Source: Clostridia bacterium (GTDB lineage Bacteria; Bacillota_A; Clostridia; Christensenellales; Aristaeellaceae). Taken from it: a DNA stretch of 10,572 nt. The DNA lies in NCBI GenBank assembly GCA_900754775.1, contig CAAEDZ010000196.1:1-10572 (forward strand). Reading direction: 5' to 3'. The position numbers were made by a program, and so were the translations under genes. The stretch's first letter is position 1, and each line of letters starts with the position of its first letter. Positions 1 through 6,682 of the stretch are shown here, piece by piece. Below the pieces are notes generated by a model. That model was not told where the DNA came from. It did no database searches and saw nothing but the letters and a program-made list of their open reading frames with translations.

Positions 1-171
1 CAAAATTTCCTCGTCAGCTGCACTTGCATCCTGCGGTCACTTACGTCCATGTAAGCTCCCTTGGATGCAAGTACAGCTTCCTTGGGGTGGATTTGCCGAG
101 CCCTACGGGATCGTCAAATCCAGTCGCAAGGTCTTGACCTTGCGACAAATTTTGCCGCCGGCAAAATTTCC
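1..171. repeat. Cluster of contiguous palindromes downstream of the etf operon
   Basis: Four inverted repeats fill this non-coding stretch. (a) 16-31 pairs with 63-78 at 15 of 16 positions, with a smaller CTTAC/GTAAG hairpin (40-44/51-55) in its loop. (b) 88-95 pairs with 115-122 (TGGATTTG/CAAATCCA), continued inward by CGA/TCG and CCC/GGG. (c) 123-133 pairs with 136-146, 11 perfect pairs. (d) 147-157 pairs with 159-169, 11 perfect pairs around one base. Palindromes b, c and d touch end to end. The first ten bases of the window (CAAAATTTCC) equal 162-171, the right arm of palindrome d, so a further copy may be cut off at the left edge. I infer a genome-specific intergenic repeat element or a structured 3' RNA; I do not recognise the family. 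Confidence 0.7.
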
Positions 172-227
172 TTGCTTGCGGGCCTTCTCATCGCTCTGGC
201 AGTCTGCCCCACTTTGTCAACATCCTG

Positions 228-252
228 AGGCTCCCGCGCCATGCGGGAGCCT
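228..252 (-). terminator. Hairpin after etfA, probable operon terminator
   Basis: GGCTCCCGC (229-237) and GCGGGAGCC (243-251) form nine perfect pairs around a 5-base loop, extended by one A-T pair. It begins 11 bases past the etfA stop codon. The minus-strand sequence after the stem has no clear U-run, so it may terminate weakly, act with Rho, or serve as a 3' stabiliser. The flanking plus-strand side is slightly more T-rich. Confidence 0.5.
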
Positions 253-262
253 TTCGCCGTTC

Positions 263-1240
263 TCACCCCAGCGCCGCCAGCGCTTCTTCCAGAAACGCGC
301 CGCAGTCCTGCACGATGCCGTAGTCGGCATGCTCGAAGATGGGCGCCTCTGGGTCGGTGTTGACCGCAGCCAGCACTTCGGCGTTGACCCCGGCCAAATG
401 CTGGATGGCCCCGGACACGCCCAGCGCCAGATACAGCTTCGGCGCCACGGACTTGCCTGTCTGCCCCACCTGCCGCGCGTAGGGGAGGATGCCCGCGTCC
501 ACCATCGGCCGCGAGGCCGCCAGCGTGCCGCCGAGCTTTTCCGCCAGCTTCTCGGCGCGGGCGATGTTCTCCGCGCCGCCGATGCCCTGCCCCACGCACA
601 CCAGCACGTCGTAGTCGGCAAGGTTCACGCCCGCCTCGCCGCCGCGCAGCGAGAGCAGCTCCACCATGGAGGGCTTCGATACGGCTTTTCTGCGCTCCAC
701 GCGCACCGGGCGCGTTCTGTCCGCTTCCGGCATGGGAAACACCTTGGGCCGCACCGTGGCCATCTGCGGCCGCGCCTCCGGGCAGAGGATGGTGGCAAAG
801 AGGTTGCCGCCGAACGCCGGGCGCGTCTGCAATAAAAGCCCCGTCTCCTTGTCGATCTCCAGCTGTGTGCAATCGGCGGTCAGCCCCGTGGAGAGCCGCG
901 CCGCCACGCGCGGGGCGAGGCTGCGGCCAAACATCGTGCCGCCCAGCAGGAAGATGTCCGGCGAAAACTCCCGCGCCAGCGCGCAGATCTCCTCCGTATA
1001 GCGCATCTCCTCCGGCGCGTCCAGCGCCGCGTCCTCCACGAGCAGCACTTCGTCCGCGCCGCGCGCGCACAATTCCTCCACCGGCACGCCCGCGCCCAGC
1101 GCCACGGCAATGACGCGCGTCCCTGCGTCCTTCGCCAGCCGCGCCGCCGCGCCCAACAGCTCGCAGCTCACCTCGCGCACGCCCTGCGGCCCGTTTTCGC
1201 AAAACACCCAAATGATGCCGGTATCTGCCAAATTCCGCAT
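263..1240 (-). CDS. etfA: Electron transfer flavoprotein alpha subunit
   Basis: This 325-residue protein is the FAD-binding alpha subunit of an electron transfer flavoprotein, a cytoplasmic heterodimer with EtfB that takes electrons from a partner dehydrogenase. The N-terminal half holds the alpha/beta nucleotide-fold domain, with GGTMFGRSLAPR near residues 100-111 and RPAFGGNLFATI at 140-151. The C-terminal FAD domain is complete: GQGIGG (217-222), SRPMVDAGILPYARQVGQTG (243-262), GVSGAIQH (274-281) and APIFEHADYGIV (299-310). Length is typical. I chose the ATG at 1240, one base after the stop of the preceding small ORF, because family similarity begins there and GGAAAGGGA lies upstream; an in-frame ATG at 1258 is possible. 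It lacks the N-terminal ferredoxin-like 4Fe-4S extension known from LctC of Acetobacterium woodii. It is the last gene of the operon. Confidence 0.95.
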   Translation of the reverse strand: MRNLADTGIIWVFCENGPQGVREVSCELLGAAARLAKDAGTRVIAVALGAGVPVEELCARGADEVLLVEDAALDAPEEMRYTEEICALAREFSPDIFLLGGTMFGRSLAPRVAARLSTGLTADCTQLEIDKETGLLLQTRPAFGGNLFATILCPEARPQMATVRPKVFPMPEADRTRPVRVERRKAVSKPSMVELLSLRGGEAGVNLADYDVLVCVGQGIGGAENIARAEKLAEKLGGTLAASRPMVDAGILPYARQVGQTGKSVAPKLYLALGVSGAIQHLAGVNAEVLAAVNTDPEAPIFEHADYGIVQDCGAFLEEALAALG

Positions 1241-1241
1241 T

Positions 1242-1424
1242 TTACCGTCCCTTTCCATAACGCGCTTCGTCTGCAAGCGCCTGAATATCCTCAACGCTGG
1301 ATACGCCCAGCGCTTCAGCGGCGCCCGCAAAGGCGACCTGTGCCTTTCGGACGGCCGCGGCGGAAACACTTTCTCCGTTCTGCTTTGGGAGGGACAAGGT
1401 ATTCTCGCCGTTCTTCTCCATCAT
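1242..1424 (-). CDS. Small conserved-context protein of unknown function, between etfB and etfA
   Basis: I do not recognise this 60-residue protein. It starts MMEKNGENTL and ends ADEARYGKGR. The first 20 residues look polar and unstructured; residues 21-57 are Ala-rich with two probable helices (AAAVRKAQVAFAGAAEALG, then SVEDIQALADEARYG). There is no cysteine, signal peptide or membrane segment, so it is not a ferredoxin. Its ATG overlaps the etfB stop (ATGATG, TGA at 1423-1421), a good GGAGGG site lies about 7 bases upstream, and its TAA is one base before the etfA ATG, which favours real, coupled translation. The C-terminal helix loosely recalls short antitoxin tails (AbrB/VapB type), but no toxin gene is beside it and I give that little weight. 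It could be an Etf or dehydrogenase accessory subunit, or simply a translated spacer. Start could be 1424 or 1421. Confidence 0.6.
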   Translation of the reverse strand: MMEKNGENTLSLPKQNGESVSAAAVRKAQVAFAGAAEALGVSSVEDIQALADEARYGKGR

Positions 1425-2191
1425 CGCTCACCCTCCGCCTGCAGCGCCTCCATCAGCGCCGCGAAGCCGTCCAGCATGCGGCAACCCGCCTTTTTCGCCG
1501 GGCGCGATGTGCGCACCACGCGCGTGCGCGAGCCGCGCTGGCCGATGTCCTCCGGGGAAGCGCCCACGTCCACCGCGTCCCACACCGTCACTTCGGCGCG
1601 CGCGGCGCGCAGAACGCCCGTCACCGAGGGAAGCCGGGGCACGTTGATCTCCTTGACAACGGTGAGGAGCGAGGGCAGCGGCAGCCTTTCTGCGCGGTAG
1701 CCGTCGTCGCTCATGCGCTCCAGCGTCACGCGCCCGTCTTCGACGCGCTCTACGCGGGAGACGTCCGCCGCGTGCGGTATGCCCAGCAACTCCGCCAGCA
1801 TCGGCCCCACCTGCGCGGTGTCCCCGTCCGTGGCCATGCGGCCGCACAGCACCAGGTCGGCCCCGCCGAGCTTGCGGATGGCAAGGGCCAGCGCCCGCGC
1901 CGTGGCCAGCGTGTCCGCCCCGGCAAAGGCGCGCCCGGATAGCAATACGGCCCGGTCCGCGCCCACCGCCAGCGCCCGCCTGAGCGTCTCCTGCGCCGAG
2001 GGAACGCCCATGCTCAGCGCGGTGATCTCCCCGCCCAGCCGTTCTTTCAGGCGCACGGCCTCCTCCAGCGCGTAGGCGTCGAAGGGGTTCAGGATCGAGG
2101 CCACGCCCTCGCGGATGACCGTGCCGGTCACGGGGTCGAGTCGCTGCTCGCCCGTGGCGGGCACCTGTTTTACGCACACCACGATCTTCAT
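1421..2191 (-). CDS. etfB: Electron transfer flavoprotein beta subunit, bifurcating type
   Basis: This 256-residue protein is the beta subunit of the flavoprotein and pairs with EtfA. It opens with MKIVVCVKQVP, standard for EtfB, and has NPFDAYALEEAVRLKE at 35-50, GRMATDGDTAQVGP at 117-130 and TVVKEINVPRLPS at 177-189. The DGDTAQVGP form is the one known from bifurcating Etfs such as those of Acidaminococcus and Clostridium, where it helps bind a second FAD in place of AMP; mitochondrial-type EtfB has a different motif here. That suggests NAD(H)-ferredoxin confurcation, an inference from motif alone. The start at 2191 is decided by a strong GGAGGTGG site and by the ATGA overlap with the stop of the upstream dehydrogenase. 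Its own stop overlaps the next small ORF. Confidence 0.95.
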   Translation of the reverse strand: MKIVVCVKQVPATGEQRLDPVTGTVIREGVASILNPFDAYALEEAVRLKERLGGEITALSMGVPSAQETLRRALAVGADRAVLLSGRAFAGADTLATARALALAIRKLGGADLVLCGRMATDGDTAQVGPMLAELLGIPHAADVSRVERVEDGRVTLERMSDDGYRAERLPLPSLLTVVKEINVPRLPSVTGVLRAARAEVTVWDAVDVGASPEDIGQRGSRTRVVRTSRPAKKAGCRMLDGFAALMEALQAEGER

Positions 2192-3753
2192 CCTTCCACC
2201 TCCGTCAGCACATTGCCCGGCCCGAGGATGTTCTCCGGGTCGAGCTGCCGCTTGAGCGCCCAGAGCTTGCGCATCTTCTCCTCGCCGTACATGATGAGCG
2301 CCAACTTGCGCTTGATCTTGCCCGCGCCGTGTTCGGCGGTGATGGTGCCGCCCATGTCGCTTACGTCCCGCGCCCACTTTTCAAACAGCGCGTGTCCGCG
2401 GCGGTACTCGTCCAGGTTTCGCGCCAGCACGTTCGGGTGAACGTGGTTTTCGCCGATGTGGCCGAAGATGAGGCAGGGCAGCCCGCTTGCTTCCAGATCG
2501 CGCTTGTAGAGGTGGAACAGCGCGTCGAAGTGCGCATCGTCCACGGCCATGTCCGTGGAAAGGATGGTGATCTCCGGCTCGTTTTTCTTGTTCTTCTCCA
2601 CGTGGATGTCGATCGTCTCCGGCACGGAGTGGCGGAACAACAGCAGCTTTTCCAGCTCCAGTTCGTCGCGCGCCACCCAGGTGTTGTCCGCATCGCCGCC
2701 GCTGCGCTCGATGACCGGCGCGAGCTTTTCCAGCACCGGGCAGAGACCGTTCCTGTCGTCCAGATTGAACTCCACATACACCGCGCAGCAGTAGTTCTCC
2801 GGCAGCGGCTGCAACTGGCGGAAGGCCGGCGTCTCCGCCTTCTGCGCCTCCACCAGATCCAGCGCTCGCTTGTCGAAAAACTCAATGGAGGCGGGCTTGG
2901 GGTCGAACTTCTTCATCGCATATACGTATTGGAGCGCGTTCTCGTCGTCCGGGAAAAAGGCGGTCACGCCGCACAGGAGGGCGGGGGAGGGAAGCAAAAT
3001 CAGTTCCAACTCGCTGATGACGCCCAGCGTGCCCTGACTGCCCAGAAACAGGTCGATCAGTTCCATGTCCGCGCGCAAAAGGTAGCCCGCGTCCTTGATG
3101 TCCGGGGTGTCAAAGTCGGGCAGACGCCCCCTGACCACGCTGCCGTCCGTGCAGGGCAGCTCGAACTCGCGCCCCCGTGCCCGCTCGCGCCCGCGCATAA
3201 GCTCTGTCACCCGCCCGTCGGCAAGCACCGCGCGCAGGGCGTTCACATGCTTGCGCGTGCAGCCGTAGAGGAACGAGCGCGCCCCGCAGGCGTTGCAGCT
3301 TGCCATGCCGCCGATGCTGGCCGTCGGTTCGGTGGGGTCGGGGGAGAAGAACAGCGCCCCCGCCCGCACGCCCTTCAGCGTCTCGCGGGACTCCTCATCC
3401 CAGCCGGACACGTCGAAGCTCTTGTTTTTCAGCGCCTTGCGCACCGTGGTCAGCGCCACGCCCGGCTGCACGCGCAGAAGGAAGCGCCCCTGTTCGTCGC
3501 GGCGGATGCCGAGGATGCGGTCCATGCGCGAAAGGTTCAAGATCATGCCCCCCTGCGGGCTGGCCCCACCGGCAAGGCCCGTGCGCGCCCCCTGCGCCGT
3601 CAGCGGCACATGGTTGTCGCGCGCAAAGCGCACCGCCTCGATAATTTCCGCCTCGTTGCGGGGAAAGGCGATGTAGTCCGCGCGCCCCATGGTGCGCGAT
3701 TCGTCAAAGAGATAATTTCTGTACGCCTCCGTATAGGCCTGAACGATTGACAT
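2188..3753 (-). CDS. FAD-linked 2-hydroxyacid dehydrogenase, GlcD/D-lactate dehydrogenase family
   Basis: This 521-residue flavoprotein belongs to the VAO/PCMH fold family: an FAD_binding_4 domain in the N-terminal half (ARTGLAGGASPQGG near 60-73, DPTEPTASIGGMASCNACGA near 138-157, LFLGSQGTLGVISE near 240-253), then an FAD-oxidase C domain with the probable metal/substrate histidines FGHIGENHVHPN, followed by AEHGAGKIKRK and the usual end LDPENILGPGN. Such enzymes oxidise D-lactate, glycolate or related 2-hydroxyacids. Followed by etfB and etfA it resembles LctD of the confurcating lactate dehydrogenase, though it is longer than the roughly 470 residues usual for LctD and the substrate cannot be read from the sequence. 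No racemase or lactate permease is in view. The ATG at 3753 has GGAGG five bases upstream; a GTG at 3765 is less likely. It is the first gene of the operon. Confidence 0.9.
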   Translation of the reverse strand: MSIVQAYTEAYRNYLFDESRTMGRADYIAFPRNEAEIIEAVRFARDNHVPLTAQGARTGLAGGASPQGGMILNLSRMDRILGIRRDEQGRFLLRVQPGVALTTVRKALKNKSFDVSGWDEESRETLKGVRAGALFFSPDPTEPTASIGGMASCNACGARSFLYGCTRKHVNALRAVLADGRVTELMRGRERARGREFELPCTDGSVVRGRLPDFDTPDIKDAGYLLRADMELIDLFLGSQGTLGVISELELILLPSPALLCGVTAFFPDDENALQYVYAMKKFDPKPASIEFFDKRALDLVEAQKAETPAFRQLQPLPENYCCAVYVEFNLDDRNGLCPVLEKLAPVIERSGGDADNTWVARDELELEKLLLFRHSVPETIDIHVEKNKKNEPEITILSTDMAVDDAHFDALFHLYKRDLEASGLPCLIFGHIGENHVHPNVLARNLDEYRRGHALFEKWARDVSDMGGTITAEHGAGKIKRKLALIMYGEEKMRKLWALKRQLDPENILGPGNVLTEVEG

Positions 3754-3775
3754 GTGCGCCTCCACATCCTATACT
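3747..3775 (+). promoter_or_regulatory. Sigma-A-type promoter of the aminotransferase gene
   Basis: TTGACA (3747-3752), a 17-base spacer and TATACT (3770-3775) make a near-consensus promoter, giving a start near 3782 and a leader of about 30 bases ending in GGAGG (3801-3805), eight bases before the ATG at 3814. The -35 overlaps the start codon of the divergent dehydrogenase gene. A TATAAT at 3775-3780 is also present but would be 22 bases from this -35. Confidence 0.7.
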
Positions 3776-3787
3776 ATAATACAGTAT
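3771..3787. promoter_or_regulatory. Possible operator between divergent promoters
   Basis: ATACT (3771-3775) and AGTAT (3783-3787) are inverted around seven AT-rich bases. The palindrome covers the proposed -10 of the plus-strand promoter and touches that of the minus-strand promoter, where a bound regulator would affect both operons. The arms are short and the area AT-rich, so chance is possible. No regulator gene lies next to it. Confidence 0.3.
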
Positions 3788-3814
3788 CTTACACCTTCCG
3801 GGAGGAAAAAACAA
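3786..3814 (-). promoter_or_regulatory. Candidate promoter of the dehydrogenase-etfBA operon
   Basis: On the minus strand TTGTTT (3814-3809), a 17-base spacer and TAAGAT (3791-3786) match the consensus moderately, with a start near 3779 and a leader of about 25 bases that includes GGAGG. Its -35 overlaps the aminotransferase start codon. A TATAGT at 3778-3773 is an alternative -10 but lacks a recognisable -35. Confidence 0.4.
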
Positions 3815-5037
3815 TGACCGACACCGCGATCTTGCAGGCCCGTTACGACGCCTTCTGCGCCCTTGGCCTGCATCTGGACATGTCGCGCGGCAAGCCGGAG
3901 CCGCGCCAGCTCGACCTTTCCCTGCCCATGCTGCGCATGACCGACGCGGGCTTTGCCTGCGAAGACGGCGTGGACGCGCGCAACTACGGCGACCCCACCG
4001 GCATTCCCGAGGCCAAACGTCTCTTTGGCCAACTGCTTGGCATGCCGCCGGAGCAGGTGATCGTCGGCGGCAATTCCAGCGTCGATCTCATCTACGACGC
4101 CCTCGTGCGCGCCATCCTCCACGGCCCGCTCCCGGGCGATACGCCGTGGAAGGACGTGCCGGGCCTCAAGTTCCTCTGCCCCGTGCCGGGCTACGACTGG
4201 CACTTCCACATGCTTGCCATGCTCGGTGTCGAGTGCGTCCCCGTGCCGCTTGTGGATGGCAGCCCGGACATGGATATGGTCGAGCGTCTCGCGCGTGATC
4301 CCTCTGTGAAGGGCATCATCTGCGTGCCCATGTACGGCAATCCCAGCGGCCTGACCTTTTCCGACGAGGCCGTGCGCCGCCTTGCGCGCATGGAGACCGC
4401 CGCGCAGGACTTCCGCATCTTCTGGGACAACGCCTACTGCGTCCACCACCTCTACGCCGGCCGCCGCGACCATTTGCGCAACATCTACGAGGCCTGCCGC
4501 GAGGCGGGGACGGAGGACCGGCCGCTGCTGTTCACCTCCACCTCGAAGATCACCTTCGCCGGCGGCGGCGTCAGCGCCATGGCCGCCAGCCCGCGCAACA
4601 TCGAGCGGCAGGCGGGGCTGCTGCTCTACCAGATGGTCTGCTTTGACAAGGTGAATCAGCTTCGCCACGCCCGCTTTTTGCCGGACATGGCGGCGGTGGA
4701 GCGCCACATGGCCCGCCACGCGGAGATATTGCGCCCCAAGTTCGAGCTGGTGCTGGACGTATTGGAAAAGGAACTCACCGGCTGCGGAAGCTGGTCGAAG
4801 CCGCTGGGCGGCTACTTCATCTGCTACCGAGCCCCCCGGGGCTGCGCAAGGCGCATCGTTGAGCTGTGCGCCAACGCCGGCATTACCCTCACCCCCGCCG
4901 GCGCGCCCTTCCCCGGCGGCAACGACCCGGAGGACAGCGTCATCCGCATCGCGCCGACCTATCCGCCGCTGGAAGAGCTTGCCAAGGTCATGGAGTTGTT
5001 CCCGCTGGCGGTCAAATTGGCCATGGCGGAGAAGTAG
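3814..5037 (+). CDS. Aspartate aminotransferase, type Ic (PLP-dependent)
   Basis: This 407-residue cytoplasmic enzyme matches the subgroup Ic aspartate aminotransferases (formerly annotated MocR-like or alanine-glyoxylate type), which interconvert aspartate and 2-oxoglutarate with oxaloacetate and glutamate. Diagnostic are LDMSRGKPEPRQLDLS (21-36), YGDPTGIPEAKRLF (58-71), GGNSSVDLI (85-93), the YGNPSG asparagine N176, DNAYCVHHL (205-213) and the Schiff-base lysine K245 in TSTSKITFAGGGVS. R379 in DSVIRIAPTYPP is the likely alpha-carboxylate binder. Length is close to the family norm, slightly short at the N terminus. The ATG at 3814 is fixed by GGAGG eight bases upstream and by the promoter position; the frame stays open upstream to 3754, before the transcription start. 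It stands alone as one transcription unit, with a terminator right behind it. Substrate other than aspartate cannot be excluded. Confidence 0.92.
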   Translation: MTDTAILQARYDAFCALGLHLDMSRGKPEPRQLDLSLPMLRMTDAGFACEDGVDARNYGDPTGIPEAKRLFGQLLGMPPEQVIVGGNSSVDLIYDALVRAILHGPLPGDTPWKDVPGLKFLCPVPGYDWHFHMLAMLGVECVPVPLVDGSPDMDMVERLARDPSVKGIICVPMYGNPSGLTFSDEAVRRLARMETAAQDFRIFWDNAYCVHHLYAGRRDHLRNIYEACREAGTEDRPLLFTSTSKITFAGGGVSAMAASPRNIERQAGLLLYQMVCFDKVNQLRHARFLPDMAAVERHMARHAEILRPKFELVLDVLEKELTGCGSWSKPLGGYFICYRAPRGCARRIVELCANAGITLTPAGAPFPGGNDPEDSVIRIAPTYPPLEELAKVMELFPLAVKLAMAEK

Positions 5038-5059
5038 GTTGCGCAGGAACCGCGAAAGA

Positions 5060-5099
5060 GCGGCGGAAGGTACGAACGCCTTCCGCCGCCTGTTATTTT
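5060..5099 (+). terminator. Rho-independent terminator of the aminotransferase gene
   Basis: GCGGCGGAAGG (5060-5070) and CCTTCCGCCGC (5079-5089) form 11 perfect pairs around an 8-base loop, followed by a moderately T-rich tail (TGTTATTTT). It lies between convergent genes ending at 5037 and 5105. The minus-strand side has CTCTTTC after the stem, so it may also stop the transporter operon. Confidence 0.8.
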
Positions 5100-5104
5100 G
5101 CCCT

Positions 5105-5905
5105 TTAACCGTTGGAGGAATAGCGCTCGTTGGAGTATCGCTCCAAAAACCTGCGCGTGCGCTCCTCGCGCGGGTTGCCGATGACCTCTTCCGCCTTGCC
5201 GTATTCGACGATCACGCCGCCGTCCATGAACAGCACGTTGTCAGCCACCTGCCGGGCGAACTGCATCTCGTGGGTGACGATGAGCATGGTCGTGTCGCGG
5301 TCGGCCAGCGAGCGGATGACGTTCAAAACCTCGCCCGTCAGCTCCGGGTCGAGCGCCGAAGTCGGCTCGTCGAAGTAGAGGATGTCCGGCTCCAGCATCA
5401 GCGCCCGGGCGATGGCCACGCGCTGCTGCTGCCCGCCGGAAAGCTGGTGCGGGTAGTTGTCCGCCTTGGCAGAAAGTCCCACGCTCTCCAGCGCCGCGCG
5501 CCCCTTTTCCGCGATCCCGGCAAGGATGCGCTTTTTGTCCACTTTGTAGTCCGCGCGCTCCCTGGCCAGCAGTTCCGCCGCCAGGGTCACGTTCTTCAGC
5601 GCCGTGTACTGGGGAAAGAGGTTGAACGACTGAAACACCAGCCCGAAGCGCAGCTGATTGGCCCGCGCCTGCGCGCCCTTGGGCCGCGGCTGGGCGGCGT
5701 CGAACACCGTGTCGCCCGATACGCGGATCACGCCCGTGTCCGGCGTTTCCAGCGCCGTCAGACAGCGCAACAGCGTGGTCTTGCCGCTGCCGGAGGAGCC
5801 GATGATGGCCAGCGATTCGCCCTTTTCCAGCGAAAAGCTGATGTCGCGGATGACCTCCAATTCGCCAAAGTGCTTGGAAAGCCCGGTCACTTCAAGGATC
5901 GCCAT
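5105..5905 (-). CDS. Polar amino acid ABC importer, ATP-binding subunit (GlnQ/HisP type)
   Basis: This 266-residue protein is the cytoplasmic ATPase that would drive the importer made with the two upstream genes. All motifs are intact: Walker A GSSGSGKT (36-43), Q-loop FQSFNLFP with Q92, signature LSGGQQQR (155-162), Walker B ILYFDEP (175-181), D-loop SALD, and H-loop histidine H212 in VTHEMQFAR. The sequence around FQSFNLFPQYTALKNV and THEMQFAR is typical of the polar amino acid uptake family. The segment at 112-136 between Q-loop and signature (ARERADYKVDKK) looks about ten residues longer than in HisP or GlnQ. The start at 5905 has AGGAGGG seven bases upstream, 11 bases after the permease stop. 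The transported amino acid cannot be told from this subunit. Confidence 0.94.
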   Translation of the reverse strand: MAILEVTGLSKHFGELEVIRDISFSLEKGESLAIIGSSGSGKTTLLRCLTALETPDTGVIRVSGDTVFDAAQPRPKGAQARANQLRFGLVFQSFNLFPQYTALKNVTLAAELLARERADYKVDKKRILAGIAEKGRAALESVGLSAKADNYPHQLSGGQQQRVAIARALMLEPDILYFDEPTSALDPELTGEVLNVIRSLADRDTTMLIVTHEMQFARQVADNVLFMDGGVIVEYGKAEEVIGNPREERTRRFLERYSNERYSSNG

Positions 5906-5916
5906 CGTTCACCCTC

Positions 5917-6597
5917 CTATGCGCGGAAGTAGTCCATTTTGCGCTCGATGCGCCCCAGCGCCAGCGTCACCAGCCCGTTGAAGATCAGGAAGAATATGGC
6001 GGTGGTGAACAGCGGCCACAAGAGGCCCTGCCGGGTGTAGTTGTCGGCCACGAACAGTATCTCGGTCACGCTGATGATGCGCGAAAGGGACGTGTCCTTG
6101 ACCAGCGTGATGATCTCGTTGCCCACGGAGGGCGTCACGCGCTTGACCACCTGCAACAGCACCACTTTGAAAAACACCTGCCGCCTGGTCATGCCCAATA
6201 CCTGCCCGGCCTCGTACTGGCCCTGCGGGATGGAGTCGATGCCGCCGCGGAAGATCTCGGAGAAGTAGGCCGCGTAGTTGATGATGAACGTCACCAGCGT
6301 GGCCGTGACGCGGGACTTGATGGGCGGCAGCCCCATCAGCCCCGGGCCGTAGAACACGAAGATGAGCTGCAGCATCAGCGGCGTTCCGCGGATGACCCAC
6401 ACAAAGCCGCGCGTCAGCAGCCGGATGGGGCGGAACATGCGCCCGAACACGCGCAGGCCCAGCCGCGAGCGGGAGCCGAACATGATGATGAGGCCCAGCG
6501 GCAGCGAACCGATCAGCGTGATGACGAAGATCTGCAAATTCAGCACAAAGCCGTCCAGCAGCTTGCCCAGCACGACCGCGCCTTCGGGGGTGAACAT
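5917..6597 (-). CDS. Polar amino acid ABC importer, permease subunit
   Basis: This 226-residue membrane protein is of the HisM/GlnP type. Hydrophobic segments near 18-40, 72-92, 97-115 and 190-215 are visible. RGTPLMLQ (70-77) is the family's conserved stretch, and the EAA loop that contacts the ATPase runs through SIPQGQYEAGQVLGMTRRQ (122-140), followed by VKDTSLSRIISVTEI (166-180). Only one permease gene is present, so it should work as a homodimer. The ATG at 6597 has AAAGGAGA about nine bases upstream. It follows the binding-protein gene after an 85-base gap with a hairpin and precedes the ATPase gene by 11 bases. Confidence 0.93.
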   Translation of the reverse strand: MFTPEGAVVLGKLLDGFVLNLQIFVITLIGSLPLGLIIMFGSRSRLGLRVFGRMFRPIRLLTRGFVWVIRGTPLMLQLIFVFYGPGLMGLPPIKSRVTATLVTFIINYAAYFSEIFRGGIDSIPQGQYEAGQVLGMTRRQVFFKVVLLQVVKRVTPSVGNEIITLVKDTSLSRIISVTEILFVADNYTRQGLLWPLFTTAIFFLIFNGLVTLALGRIERKMDYFRA

Positions 6598-6625
6598 ACG
6601 CTTCTCTCTCCTTTATCCGGGGAAT

Positions 6626-6658
6626 GGGCCGCCGGCGCTGTGTCGCTGCCGGCGGCTC
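6626..6658 (-). other. Intercistronic hairpin between binding-protein and permease genes
   Basis: GCCGCCGGC (6628-6636) and GCCGGCGGC (6648-6656) give nine perfect GC pairs, with an 11-base loop and partial outer pairing. On the minus strand no T-run follows, so it is not a canonical terminator. Such structures after binding-protein genes (malE-malF is the classic case) protect the upstream message from 3' decay and raise its dose over the membrane genes; that role is inferred. Confidence 0.6.
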
Positions 6659-6682
6659 TTGTTGTTACCGTTGGTCGGTCGC

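Noticed and set aside
16..169. Integron attC site or CRISPR array
   Set aside because: The palindromes do not share a common repeated unit with spacers, and no GTTRRRY/RYYYAAC core sites, integrase or Cas genes are present.
65..835. Plus-strand open frame starting in the palindrome cluster
   Set aside because: It is antisense to etfA for most of its length and the start has no ribosome site. The frame through 65-200 is open by chance.
114..1211. 365-codon minus-strand open frame overlapping etfA in another frame
   Set aside because: Gly/Ala/Arg-rich shadow of etfA. Its tail runs through the palindromic region and matches nothing recognisable.
1242..1424. Antitoxin of a toxin-antitoxin pair
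   Set aside because: Only the C-terminal helix recalls antitoxin tails. The neighbours are etfB and etfA, no toxin is present, and there is no DNA-binding fold.
2329..3750. 473-codon plus-strand open frame opposite the dehydrogenase gene
   Set aside because: Antisense to a well-supported flavoprotein. It has no ribosome site or domain, and the composition is typical of a shadow frame.
3769..4719. 316-codon minus-strand frame opposite the aminotransferase
   Set aside because: Shadow frame, with no domains and no ribosome site.
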